Origin: Actinomycetaceae bacterium
GTDB lineage: Bacteria; Actinomycetota; Actinomycetes; Actinomycetales; Actinomycetaceae
NCBI GenBank assembly: GCA_030537735.1
Contig: JAUNVG010000002.1
Coordinates: 1 to 64,000 of the forward strand
DNA: 64,000 nucleotides
Direction: 5' to 3'
A model generated the notes under the pieces. It was not told the DNA's origin and ran no database searches. It worked only from the letters and a program-made list of their open reading frames with translations. Below are positions 34,258 through 42,216 of the stretch, one piece after another. Within the stretch, counting starts at the first letter, position 1, and every line of letters starts with the position of its first letter. A program made the translations under genes and the position numbers.

Positions 34258-35214
34258 ATGCGGAACCTCAAACGAGCCGCACTCGCCACCATCACCGCAA
34301 CTGCGGTGGCAATGGGGCTAAGCGCATGCGCGACCGACGCAGACAAGCCTGCCGAAAACGAAACCAAAGCAGCAGGAAAGCTCAGCATCGTCGCCACCAC
34401 CGGCTACCTCGGTGACGCCGCCGCCAACATTGCACCCGACGCCGACATCACCGTCCTCGTCGGCCCCGGTGGTGACCCCCACACCCAGCCGCTAACCACC
34501 CAAGACACCCAGAAGCTAAACGACGCTGACGTGGTGCTGTGGACCAGCCACGACATGGAACACCAAATGATGGACCAGCTCGACGGCCTCGGAGCCAAGC
34601 AGGTCCCCGCCGCGGAAGCCGTGCCCGAAGCTGACCTGCTGCCCTGGGAAGAAGACGGCAAAATCCAAGGCCACGACCCCCACGTGTGGAACTCCCCCGA
34701 CGCCTGGAAGATCGTAGTTACCGCCGCCGCGGACAAGATCGCTGAAATCGACCCCGCCAACGCCGACACCTACAAAGCCAACGCCGAGGCCTACAACACG
34801 AAGATCGACGAAGCCAAAGTTGAAGCCGGCAAACTGCTCGACGGCATTCCCGCCGACCGACGCATCCTCATCACCGGTCACGACGCCTTCAACTACCTGG
34901 GCAAGACCTTCAACATGGAAATCATGGCGACCGACTTCGTTTCCTCCGAATCGGAAATGTCCGCCGCCCAGCTAGACGAACTAGCCCAAACCATTGCCGA
35001 TAAGAAGGTGCCCGTCATCTTCCAAGACAACCTGGCCAACCCCGAAGCCATCAACCACCTGAAGCAAGCCGTTAAATCCAAGGGATGGGAAGTGGAAGTA
35101 TCCGACAAGGAACTCTTCGCTGACTCCCTGGGAGAATCCGCCCCGGTAGACACCTACCTGGGAGTGTTCAAGTACAACGCTGAAGCCATCGCGGAGGCGC
35201 TAGCCACCAAGTGA
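34258..35214 (+). CDS. Metal-ion ABC importer, binding lipoprotein (His-His-His-Asp type)
   Basis: A 318-residue cluster A-I (ZnuA/TroA-like) binding protein. The signal peptide ends with lipobox LSAC (Cys24). Predicted metal ligands are H75 (GGDPHTQ), H142 (HDPHVW), H208 (TGHDAF) and D289 (FADSLG). Histidine at the third position is typical of TroA and zinc-binding proteins rather than Mn-specific PsaA/MntC proteins, which have Glu. The start has AGGGAG 7 bases upstream. A DtxR-type box precedes it, and an ATPase and two permeases follow, the same order as in tro operons. A hairpin after this gene may make it more abundant than the other subunits. Confidence 0.92.
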   Translation: MRNLKRAALATITATAVAMGLSACATDADKPAENETKAAGKLSIVATTGYLGDAAANIAPDADITVLVGPGGDPHTQPLTTQDTQKLNDADVVLWTSHDMEHQMMDQLDGLGAKQVPAAEAVPEADLLPWEEDGKIQGHDPHVWNSPDAWKIVVTAAADKIAEIDPANADTYKANAEAYNTKIDEAKVEAGKLLDGIPADRRILITGHDAFNYLGKTFNMEIMATDFVSSESEMSAAQLDELAQTIADKKVPVIFQDNLANPEAINHLKQAVKSKGWEVEVSDKELFADSLGESAPVDTYLGVFKYNAEAIAEALATK

Positions 35215-35238
35215 GGTTTTCAGCCACATAAAACTATC

Positions 35239-35278
35239 GTCCGGCCCGCGGGGTTAACTCCATACCCGCAGGCCGGAC
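35239..35278 (+). terminator. Hairpin between the binding protein and ATPase genes (first importer)
   Basis: An 8-bp GTCCGGCC/GGCCGGAC stem extended by a 5-bp GCGGG/CCCGC stem (35239-35252 with 35265-35278, one mismatch). No T-tract. Probably an attenuator or 3'-end stabiliser within the operon. Confidence 0.6.
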
Positions 35279-35330
35279 ATAGGCGTATATAACAATCCCA
35301 ACCGACCGCAACGACCCAAGGAAGACAACC

Positions 35331-36086
35331 ATGACTGACTCTCCCATGCCATGTGTTATCACCGACCTCACCGTCGCATACCATGACCGAATCGTCCTCG
35401 AACACGCCAATGTGAACCTCCCCGAAGGGGAAGTCATGGCGATCCTCGGGCCCAACGGAGCCGGGAAATCCACCCTCATAAAATCCGCACTAGGACTGGT
35501 ACCACCACTGGGAGGGAAAACCGAATTCTTCGGTAAACCCCTGGACCAAGTGCGTAACCGCGTTGGGTACATGCCCCAAAGCGCCGAAGTTGACTGGGAC
35601 TTCCCCACCACCGTCGCCGACGTGGTCAACATGGGCACCTACGGCAAACTCGGGTGGCTGCGCCGCGCCGGCGCCAAACAGCGGCAGCTCGTGGCAGAAG
35701 CCATGGAGATCGTGGGAATCACCGACCTGGCGGACCGGCAGATCTCGCAGCTGTCTGGCGGCCAAAAACAACGCACATTCATGGCGCGGATCTTGGCGCA
35801 AAACCCCGACCTCTACATCATGGATGAACCCTTCGCCGGGGTGGATGCAGCCTCCGAAAAAGCCATTGTGCGGGCGTTGGAAAAACTGCGTGAGGACGGC
35901 AAAACCATCCTCATCGTGCACCACGACCTGTCCACGGTGAAAGAATTCTGCACCTGGGTCACCCTTCTCAACGCCGGTAAAGTCGTCGCCACCGGCCCGC
36001 TCGAAACCGCGTTCACCCCGCACCTAGTGCACCGCGCCTACGGGTTCGACGACGCCGACCTCATGACTGGGGAGGGCTCCAAGTGA
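35331..36086 (+). CDS. Metal-ion ABC importer, ATP-binding subunit (first importer)
   Basis: 251 residues with Walker A GPNGAGKST, the Q-loop region GYMPQSAEVDWDFP, signature LSGGQKQRT and Walker B LYIMDEPFAGVD. The PQ(S)xxVDWxFP segment is typical of the Mn/Zn/Fe (MZT) family ATPases such as MntB/SitB/TroB. AAGGAAG lies 7 bases before the ATG. Its stop overlaps the GTG of the first permease by 4 bp, so the translation is coupled. It powers the importer whose binding protein is at 34258. Confidence 0.93.
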   Translation: MTDSPMPCVITDLTVAYHDRIVLEHANVNLPEGEVMAILGPNGAGKSTLIKSALGLVPPLGGKTEFFGKPLDQVRNRVGYMPQSAEVDWDFPTTVADVVNMGTYGKLGWLRRAGAKQRQLVAEAMEIVGITDLADRQISQLSGGQKQRTFMARILAQNPDLYIMDEPFAGVDAASEKAIVRALEKLREDGKTILIVHHDLSTVKEFCTWVTLLNAGKVVATGPLETAFTPHLVHRAYGFDDADLMTGEGSK

Positions 36087-37132
36087 CCCCCGAAACCACG
36101 CAGCTAGCGATAGACGCCGGGGTGCAAATACTGCCAACCATCGGGCTGGGCGACATCCTCGCCAACTACACTTTCCGCACCATGTTCATCGGAGCCACCC
36201 TCATCGGCGCCATCTCCGGCGCCCTCGGGTGCTTCCTCTACCTACGCAAACAATCACTCATCAGCGACGTCATCGGACACTCCGCAGTCGCCGGCGTGAT
36301 GGTGTCTTTCATCTTCGCCACCGCCGTACTAGGGGTCAACGGACGCTCCATGCTGGTGCTAACCATCGGAGCGATAATCTCCTCCACCCTGGCGGTACTG
36401 GCTGCCAACTGGATCAGCCGCGACTCACGCATCGGCATTGACGCCGCCATGGCCATCTGCCTTTCCATCTTCTACGGGGCCGGCACCGTCCTCATGAGGA
36501 TCATCACCCACTCCTCCCTGCCCGGGCGCGGGGGGATCGACAAGTACATGTTCGGAAACGCCGCCGCCCTCGTCACCGAAGACCTCTACACCATCGCCGG
36601 ATTCGGAGGCGCCGCCGTACTGGTGATGCTGGTGATGTGGAAAGAGTTCAAAGTATTCACCTTCGACCCCGTCCTTGCCACCATGCAAGGATTCAGCCCG
36701 CGCATACTCATCCCCGTGATGATGGCCTCCGCCACCGTCGCCGTAGTAATCGGAGTCAAAGCCGTCGGACTCATCCTCATGATTGCTTTCGCCATTATGC
36801 CGGCCGCATCGGCACGGCAATGGACTAAACGCCTCTCCACCATGGTTGCCCTGGCTGCCGCCATGGGAGGATTCGCCGGCGCCATCGGCTCCATCATGGC
36901 AGTGAACGCTGGGCGCGTACCCACCGGGCCGGTAGTTGTGTTCGTACTGTTCACCATCTTCATTTTCTCCATGATCGCCGCCCCGCAACGCTCCGTGCTA
37001 CGCCGCGCCATCGTGCGTCGCCGCAAATCCCGCGAACTAGCAGCCATGGCGGTGACCGGCTCACCCGGAGTAGACCATACCCAGAACGAGGGCGAAACTG
37101 CGCGTTTCGCAGAAATGGCGGGATCACGATGA
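36083..37132 (+). CDS. Metal-ion ABC importer, permease 1 (first importer)
   Basis: A 349-residue ABC-3 family permease with about eight or nine hydrophobic segments, starting from GTG in the 3' end of the ATPase gene. The conserved FRTMFIGATLIGAISGALGCFLYLR start and ISDVIGHSAVAGVM loop are characteristic of TroC/SitC proteins. The C-terminal ~60 residues after the last helix are a charged cytoplasmic tail (RRKSRELAAM onward), longer than in many homologues. It overlaps the second permease by 4 bp. The two permeases probably form a heterodimer. Confidence 0.92.
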   Translation: MTPETTQLAIDAGVQILPTIGLGDILANYTFRTMFIGATLIGAISGALGCFLYLRKQSLISDVIGHSAVAGVMVSFIFATAVLGVNGRSMLVLTIGAIISSTLAVLAANWISRDSRIGIDAAMAICLSIFYGAGTVLMRIITHSSLPGRGGIDKYMFGNAAALVTEDLYTIAGFGGAAVLVMLVMWKEFKVFTFDPVLATMQGFSPRILIPVMMASATVAVVIGVKAVGLILMIAFAIMPAASARQWTKRLSTMVALAAAMGGFAGAIGSIMAVNAGRVPTGPVVVFVLFTIFIFSMIAAPQRSVLRRAIVRRRKSRELAAMAVTGSPGVDHTQNEGETARFAEMAGSR

Positions 37133-38070
37133 GTTTCGTTGGAGCAGTTGCACTACTGGCAGTCGTAACCGCAGTGACCTGCGCGCTACCGGGAACCTTC
37201 CTGGTGCTGCGCCACCAATCCATGCTGGTGGACGCCATGTCACACGCAGTGCTACCTGGAATCGTTATTGGAGCGCTCATATCGGGGGAAACGTCCTCCC
37301 CCATCATGATTGTGATCGCTGCCGCCATGGGGATGGTAGTGGTGCTGGGAGCAGAGAAACTGCGAAACACCGGGCTTATTACCGGCGATGCCAACCAGGG
37401 GTTGATTTTCCCCGCACTCTTCGCCCTCGGTGTGATCTTGCTGTCCACCGTGCTGAAATCGGTGCACATCTGCCAAGACACCGTGCTAACCGGCGACATT
37501 AACCTCATGGCGCTGGAACCAGAACGCCTCATCGCCATGGGATTCGACTTCGGGCCGCGCACCATGTGGGTGCTGCTGGGAGTGATGGCGCTAAACGCCA
37601 CCTACATCTGGTGGGCCTACCGCCCCTTGAAGCTGGCCACCTTCGACCCGCTTTTAGCTAAATCCATGGGGTTCCCCGTGCGGGCGGTCGAATACGGGCT
37701 GATGTTGCTAGTTTCCATCACCGTGGTGGTGGCCTTCCAAACCGCAGGCGCCATTTTGGTGGTTGCACTAATGGTGGTGCCACCGGCCACCGCGCTGCTA
37801 CTGGCACGCAACCTACCGCAAATGATGGCGTTGAACCTGGTGCTGGCAGTGTTCTCTGCCCTCCTTGGGTTCTGGGTGGCGTTGAAGTTCGACCTGGCAA
37901 CTTCCTCCATGATGGCAGTGGTCGACGGCCTGGTGTTCTTCGGGGTATTCCTCGCCACCCGCTGGTGGTCACGCCACCAAGGACGCATGGCGCTGCGTCG
38001 CCTCGATGCCGCTGAAGCCTCCGACCCGGCAGTACCCGCCGCCGGTGTGGTGAGTGCGACAGTGAAATGA
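37129..38070 (+). CDS. Metal-ion ABC importer, permease 2 (first importer)
   Basis: A 313-residue ABC-3 permease related to TroD/SitD, with about eight hydrophobic segments. The early motif GTFLVLRHQSMLVDAMSHAVLPG matches the family's conserved first cytoplasmic loop. It overlaps the upstream permease by 4 bp and ends the operon 53 bp before tRNA-Arg. No repressor gene follows, so the DtxR-type regulator that would read the 34.2-kb box must be encoded elsewhere. Confidence 0.92.
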   Translation: MSFVGAVALLAVVTAVTCALPGTFLVLRHQSMLVDAMSHAVLPGIVIGALISGETSSPIMIVIAAAMGMVVVLGAEKLRNTGLITGDANQGLIFPALFALGVILLSTVLKSVHICQDTVLTGDINLMALEPERLIAMGFDFGPRTMWVLLGVMALNATYIWWAYRPLKLATFDPLLAKSMGFPVRAVEYGLMLLVSITVVVAFQTAGAILVVALMVVPPATALLLARNLPQMMALNLVLAVFSALLGFWVALKFDLATSSMMAVVDGLVFFGVFLATRWWSRHQGRMALRRLDAAEASDPAVPAAGVVSATVK

Positions 38071-38123
38071 TTTGGAGATAATGGCTGGTCGCAACTAAAC
38101 TATTAGGCAGGCAATCAGCCAAC

Positions 38124-38196
38124 GCGCTCGTAGCTCAATGGATAGAGCATCTGACTACGGATCAGAAGGTTGGGGGTTCGAGTCCCTTCGAGCGCG
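38124..38196 (+). tRNA. tRNA-Arg (anticodon ACG)
   Basis: A 73-base cloverleaf. Acceptor stem GCGCTCG (38124-38130) pairs with CGAGCGC (38189-38195), with discriminator G. The D-arm is GCTC...GAGC; the anticodon stem TCTGA/TCAGA encloses loop CTACGGA with anticodon ACG; the T-arm contains GGTTCGAGTCC. CCA is not encoded. It would be edited to ICG by TadA, whose gene is at 59.3 kb. A possible promoter (TTGGAG at 38072, TAAACT at 38096) precedes it. Confidence 0.96.
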
Positions 38197-38200
38197 CTGC

Positions 38201-38235
38201 ACTCCCCGTTTGGTGAGACCCACCGGCCGGGGAGT
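38201..38235. terminator. Hairpin terminator after tRNA-Arg
   Basis: ACTCCCCG (38201-38208) pairs with CGGGGAGT (38228-38235), with an inner GGTG/CACC pair. It lies between the tRNA and the stop of the minus-strand kinase-like gene and can serve both directions. Confidence 0.7.
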
Positions 38236-38244
38236 TAGCCATAT

Positions 38245-39186
38245 CTAGGCCACGTATTTGCGGCACACCGACACTGTCTCATGCCCGTACCCGCCGGCGA
38301 AAAGATAGGCGTGGACGATCAATATGTGCAGCTGGTGCAAACTGACCCGTTCCTCCCAGCCAGCAGCCAAAGATGAAACCTGCTGGTAACCACGGTAAAT
38401 CAAATCCCAATGGCGCTGCCCGAAAACCCCCAGCGTCGCCAAGTCGGTTTCAGCGTGACCGCCCTGCGCGGCCGGGTCAATCAACACCCCCACCTGGTCG
38501 GCGAGTTCACCTCCCGGCCTGCCCGTGCCTGCCGCCTGGCAGCCCCAGTCCAAACTGGAACGCGCAGACCAAAGCACATTGCCGCTCCACAAATCACCGT
38601 GCAGACGCGCAGCCACAGCTGGGGTGGGGGAGGTGGCCTGCGCCTGCCGGCTAGCTGCCTGGGCCACCACCAGGGCCGGCTGGTCCGCGTCAAAGTCACC
38701 GTCGCGTAGCCGCTCACACAACCTGTGTACCGTTGATGCGCCCGCCTGAGAGATCGAACCGTTGTCAACGCAACGCGGCAAATAGGGAAGTAAGCGTTCA
38801 GTGGCGTAGAACTCACCCCAACTGGTGGGAGCTTGCGCGGCGGTGAGGTACGAAAGGGGAGCCATTCCCATCCACCCGGACTTGTCCCAGCCCAGAGGAC
38901 CTTGACCGAGATAATCAGCACCTGCAGCATGCGTGCAGGCCAGGGAGCGGCCGAACTGCTCGGCTGCCTGCGGGGTGCAAGCGCCGCGAGAAATAGCGAC
39001 AGTAGTGAGACTGCTGGTGGGAGGCCGCTTAGAACCGGTGGGGGAGTCCACCACTGGAACCACGTGCGCACCCCCGCTGGCTTGAGCTTGCGCCAACCAC
39101 TTCAATCCCAAGTACTCAACCGTAATGGCATGTGGGTGGGAGGTGTCAGTCTTGGTGTAGGTGTTGCCGTCGCGGGAGATGCTCAT
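38245..39186 (-). CDS. Fructosamine kinase family protein
   Basis: A 313-residue protein-kinase-like phosphotransferase of the fructosamine kinase (FN3K) family. The catalytic loop reads ARLHGDLWSGNVLW and the metal-binding motif is VLIDPAAQGGHAETDLA, both diagnostic. Family members phosphorylate ketosamine (glycated) amines so that they break down, in protein or small-molecule repair. The N-terminal lobe is short (~90 residues) and the usual KxN nucleotide lysine region is poorly matched. Start ATG 39186 has GGGAGA 3 bases upstream. It is monocistronic and convergent with tRNA-Arg. Confidence 0.88.
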   Translation of the reverse strand: MSISRDGNTYTKTDTSHPHAITVEYLGLKWLAQAQASGGAHVVPVVDSPTGSKRPPTSSLTTVAISRGACTPQAAEQFGRSLACTHAAGADYLGQGPLGWDKSGWMGMAPLSYLTAAQAPTSWGEFYATERLLPYLPRCVDNGSISQAGASTVHRLCERLRDGDFDADQPALVVAQAASRQAQATSPTPAVAARLHGDLWSGNVLWSARSSLDWGCQAAGTGRPGGELADQVGVLIDPAAQGGHAETDLATLGVFGQRHWDLIYRGYQQVSSLAAGWEERVSLHQLHILIVHAYLFAGGYGHETVSVCRKYVA

Positions 39187-39222
39187 ACTGCGATTATGTC
39201 AGGGCGAGTCCCTGCCGGCTCA

Positions 39223-39340
39223 GCCAATCGGGAACCGGGGGAGACAGCGTGCAGGCAGATCCTGCTGAATGTTAGCGCAGCAATGCGTGCGCAGAGGCGG
39301 GATCGAGGAGTTGGGAACCGCGCCAATCGGGAACCGGGGG
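39223..39340. repeat. Two 19-bp direct repeats
   Basis: The 19-mer beginning GCCAATCGGGAACCGGG occurs exactly at 39223-39241 and 39322-39340, 80 bp apart, in the 312-bp gap between the kinase-like gene and the second metal importer. No ORF spans it convincingly. Confidence 0.8.
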
Positions 39341-39384
39341 GCGGCGCGAACCGCCTCCACGTCCTCGCCACCAGGAAACCAAAA

Positions 39385-39442
39385 GCACGTCAACGATGCA
39401 TTTTAGGTCTCCTGAGGAGGGAAAAGTGCGGCGTTGACGTGC
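39385..39442 (+). promoter_or_regulatory. Long nested hairpin ahead of the second metal importer
   Basis: Outer arms GCACGTCAACG (39385-39395) and CGTTGACGTGC (39432-39442) are perfect. Inside are further pairings: TGCATTTT with AAAAGTGC, and CTCCT-G-AGGAG at the tip. Nearly all of the 58 bases could fold into one rod, 57 bp before the binding-protein ATG. It has no terminator T-tract. A leader control element or tandem operator is plausible; no known riboswitch class is recognised. Confidence 0.6.
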
Positions 39443-39498
39443 CTGAGGTGAGGGGGCGACGGTTGTTGTTTCGGGTAGCCGAACTATAGACTGAGGGT

Positions 39499-40416
39499 AT
39501 GAGAAAAAACAGGTTAATGGCGTTAGCTACCGCCACCACGCTGGCGGTGAGCGCCACATTCTTAGCTGGCTGCAACGCCCCCAGTGAAACCGACCCCGAA
39601 GCTAAACCGAAAGTACTCACCACTTTCACCATCCTGGCGGACATGGCGCAGAACGTAGCAGGTGAACACCTGGACGTGCAGTCGATTACCTCGCCGAACC
39701 AGGAAATCCACGAATACGCCCCCACCCCCAACGACATAAAACGCGCCGAAGGGGCGCAACTGGTGTTGAATAACGGGCTCGGACTGGAAAAGTGGTTCGA
39801 AAAATTCGTGGGACAAACCGGAGCGAAAACCGTGGTCGTCACCGAAGGAATCGAACCGATCCCAGTGGCGGAAGGTGACTACGAAGGAAAACCCAACCCG
39901 CACGCATGGATGTCACCCACGCGGGCACAAATCTACGTAGACAATATGGCCAAAGCGTTCGCCGAACTTGACCCCGAACACCAAGCTGACTACGAAAAGA
40001 ACGCCGCCGACTACAAGCAGAAACTGCAAGAAGTAGACCAGTACCTGAAATCTGAAATCGCCACCGTACCGGAAAACCAGCGGGTACTTGTCAGCTGTGA
40101 AGGAGCGTTCTCCTACCTGGCGCAAGACACCGGACTGTTAGAAAAGTACCTGTGGGGAGTCAACGGAGAAGGGGCGCTAACGCCCAAACGAGTCGCGGAC
40201 GTGGAAGCCTACGTGCGGGAAAACCAAGTGCCCGCAGTGTTTTGTGAATCCACCGTCACAGACAAGATGACACCCATTGTGCAGTCCACCGGAGCGAAGT
40301 TCGGAGGCACCCTCTACGTCGACTCCCTCTCGGACGAAGGCGGAGACGTCCCCACCTTCTTGGACCTGCTCAAATACGATGCGGAACTAATCGCCAAGGG
40401 GCTCACAGGCAAATAG
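39499..40416 (+). CDS. Metal-ion ABC importer, binding lipoprotein (His-His-Glu-Asp type)
   Basis: A 305-residue cluster A-I binding protein with lipobox LAGC (Cys25). Predicted ligands are H71 (EIHEYAPTP), H135 (NPHAWMSP), E201 (CEGAFSYL) and D275 (YVDSLS). The Glu at the third position is the pattern of manganese/iron proteins such as PsaA and MntC, unlike the His208 of the importer at 34.3 kb. The start is preceded by GAGGG with a short spacer. A nested hairpin precedes it, and an ATPase and a single permease follow. A DtxR-like box is not clearly present here. Confidence 0.92.
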   Translation: MRKNRLMALATATTLAVSATFLAGCNAPSETDPEAKPKVLTTFTILADMAQNVAGEHLDVQSITSPNQEIHEYAPTPNDIKRAEGAQLVLNNGLGLEKWFEKFVGQTGAKTVVVTEGIEPIPVAEGDYEGKPNPHAWMSPTRAQIYVDNMAKAFAELDPEHQADYEKNAADYKQKLQEVDQYLKSEIATVPENQRVLVSCEGAFSYLAQDTGLLEKYLWGVNGEGALTPKRVADVEAYVRENQVPAVFCESTVTDKMTPIVQSTGAKFGGTLYVDSLSDEGGDVPTFLDLLKYDAELIAKGLTGK

Positions 40417-40447
40417 ATAGAGTAGTTGATAGGTTGATGAAACACCC

Positions 40448-40483
40448 CGATGGGGAGTGGCGTGTGGGCGCTGCTCCCCATCG
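40448..40483 (+). terminator. Hairpin between the binding protein and ATPase genes (second importer)
   Basis: CGATGGGGAG (40448-40457) pairs perfectly with CTCCCCATCG (40474-40483) around a 16-base loop, in the 84-bp gap. No T-tract. It mirrors the hairpin at the same place in the first importer operon. Confidence 0.62.
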
Positions 40484-40500
40484 CTAGCACGAGGTAGGAC

Positions 40501-41274
40501 GTGAATACGGTGACACAAGGCGGAAACGAACCACAGGTTAAAGCAAGCTCGGGTGAAGCCACCTTACAAGTGCGTGACGTGCACGTGGCGTACGGGCCGG
40601 TAAAAGCCCTCACCGGAATCAACTTCACGGCTTACCCGGAAAAGATCTACGCAGTACTGGGGATGAACGGGTCAGGTAAGTCCACGTTCTTCAAATCCAT
40701 TATGGGGATTGTGCACACCTCCAGTGGCCAGATCACGGTGTGCGGAACCGACTCGCTGAAAGCGCGAAAAAGCGGGTTAGTGGGGTACGTGCCCCAAAGT
40801 GAGGAAATCGACCACCACTTTCCACTCAGCGTCGAAGATGTAGTGATGATGGGGCGGTACTGTTTCATGGGGCCGCTGCGGCGAGCCCGCCACGCCGACC
40901 GTGAAGCCGTAAACGAAGCCCTTGAAGTAGTGGGTTTACAAGACCTACGCAAACGACGCATCGGCGCGCTTTCAGGCGGGCAGCGAAAACGCGCGTTCGT
41001 GGCGCGCGCAGTGGCGCAAGGAGCGAAAGTCATGCTGCTAGATGAACCTTTCGCGGGAGTGGACTTCACCTCCCAAGCCGTCATTACCGACCTGCTCAAA
41101 GACCTGGCGAAAGCCGGTAAAACCCTGCTAGTGTCCACTCACGACATTGAATCATCCAAAGAATTCGCAGACGAAGCCATACTTCTAAACCGGAAAATAG
41201 TCGCCCAAGGACCACCCGCAGACATGGTGAAACCCCAGAACTTGGCGCGCGCCTTCACGCAGGTGGGTGAATAA
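40501..41274 (+). CDS. Metal-ion ABC importer, ATP-binding subunit (second importer)
   Basis: 257 residues; Walker A GMNGSGKST, Q-loop region GYVPQSEEIDHHFP, signature LSGGQRKRA and Walker B VMLLDEPFAGVD. It is a clear paralogue of the ATPase at 35331. GTG 40501 follows GAGGTAGGAC. The permease begins two bases after the stop. It energises uptake through the permease at 41277 with the binding protein at 39499. Confidence 0.93.
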   Translation: MNTVTQGGNEPQVKASSGEATLQVRDVHVAYGPVKALTGINFTAYPEKIYAVLGMNGSGKSTFFKSIMGIVHTSSGQITVCGTDSLKARKSGLVGYVPQSEEIDHHFPLSVEDVVMMGRYCFMGPLRRARHADREAVNEALEVVGLQDLRKRRIGALSGGQRKRAFVARAVAQGAKVMLLDEPFAGVDFTSQAVITDLLKDLAKAGKTLLVSTHDIESSKEFADEAILLNRKIVAQGPPADMVKPQNLARAFTQVGE

Positions 41275-41276
41275 CA

Positions 41277-42215
41277 ATGATAAACGCCATTACCGCTACC
41301 CTAATGAGCCTCACCACCAACTGGTGGTGGAACACCTTCATAGAAATGTGGACCCACCAGTTCATGGTGCGCGGCTACTTCGTCACCGTCCTCGCCGCCA
41401 GCGTGTGCGCCATCTTGTCCTGCTGGCTAGTGCTAGTGGGATGGTCACTAATGGGCGACGCGCTCTCCCACGCAGTCGTACCCGGGATCGTGCTCGCCTA
41501 CCTGTTCGGAGCCCCATTCTCCCTCGGAGCCTTCGCCGCCGCCCTCGTGTGCGTAGGACTAATCGCCGTCATCAGATCCACCTCCCTCATTAAAGAAGAC
41601 GCCGCCATCGGAGTGGTATTCACCTCCATGCTGGCAGTGGGTCTAGCGCTAATATCAGTATTCCCCTCCCACATCGACCTGCAGCACATTATCTTCGGAG
41701 ACCTGCTGGGCATTACCAACGAGGACATGGTGCAGGTACTCATACTGGCGCCGTTGGCAGCGTTAATCGTGCTGCTGAAGAACCGCGACCTCACGCTGTT
41801 CGCATTCGACCCCTCCCACGCCAGCGCCATCGGACTGTCCACCCGCCGCCTGTCCGCCCTGCTACTAACCTGCCTAGCCATCACCGTGGTAGTGGCCATG
41901 CAAGCAGTCGGAGCCATCCTCATCGTGGCGCTACTAATCATCCCCGGCGCCACCGCGTTCCTAATCACCGAAGAATTCCAACGCATGCTGTGGGTGTCAC
42001 CGCTGGTTTCGGCAGTGTCAGTCACCATCGGGATCTACGTGTCCTACTGGTGGAACACCGCTTCGGGCGCCACCGTAGTCGCCACCCACGGAGCAGTATT
42101 CGCCCTCATCTACATGGTCTCCCCGCGCGGACTGCAATCCCTGCGAGCCCCCCGGCAAAAGGCCGTGAAAGCGGTAACCACCCCGCGCGAGGACACCTCC
42201 AACCTTCCGGTGTGA
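41277..42215 (+). CDS. Metal-ion ABC importer, permease (second importer)
   Basis: A 312-residue ABC-3 permease with about eight hydrophobic segments. The conserved LVGWSLMGDALSHAVVPGIVLAY segment marks an MntC/PsaB-type protein. Only one permease is present, so the channel is a homodimer, whereas the first importer has two. The start directly abuts the ATPase gene. The stop is one base from the stop of the convergent ddh gene, leaving no room for a separate terminator. Confidence 0.92.
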   Translation: MINAITATLMSLTTNWWWNTFIEMWTHQFMVRGYFVTVLAASVCAILSCWLVLVGWSLMGDALSHAVVPGIVLAYLFGAPFSLGAFAAALVCVGLIAVIRSTSLIKEDAAIGVVFTSMLAVGLALISVFPSHIDLQHIIFGDLLGITNEDMVQVLILAPLAALIVLLKNRDLTLFAFDPSHASAIGLSTRRLSALLLTCLAITVVVAMQAVGAILIVALLIIPGATAFLITEEFQRMLWVSPLVSAVSVTIGIYVSYWWNTASGATVVATHGAVFALIYMVSPRGLQSLRAPRQKAVKAVTTPREDTSNLPV

Positions 42216-42216
42216 A

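Noticed and set aside
39177-39204. Resemblance to a dif recombination site (CATA...TTATGTCA)
   Set aside because: The right arm TTATGTCA fits, but the left arm is offset by one base and the segment overlaps the start of the fructosamine-kinase-like gene. The skew reversal also appears to lie further left. Kept only as a curiosity.
39403-39417. Second DtxR box (TTAGGTCTCCTGAGG)
   Set aside because: Only the left half-site agrees; the stretch is better explained as the tip of the nested hairpin.
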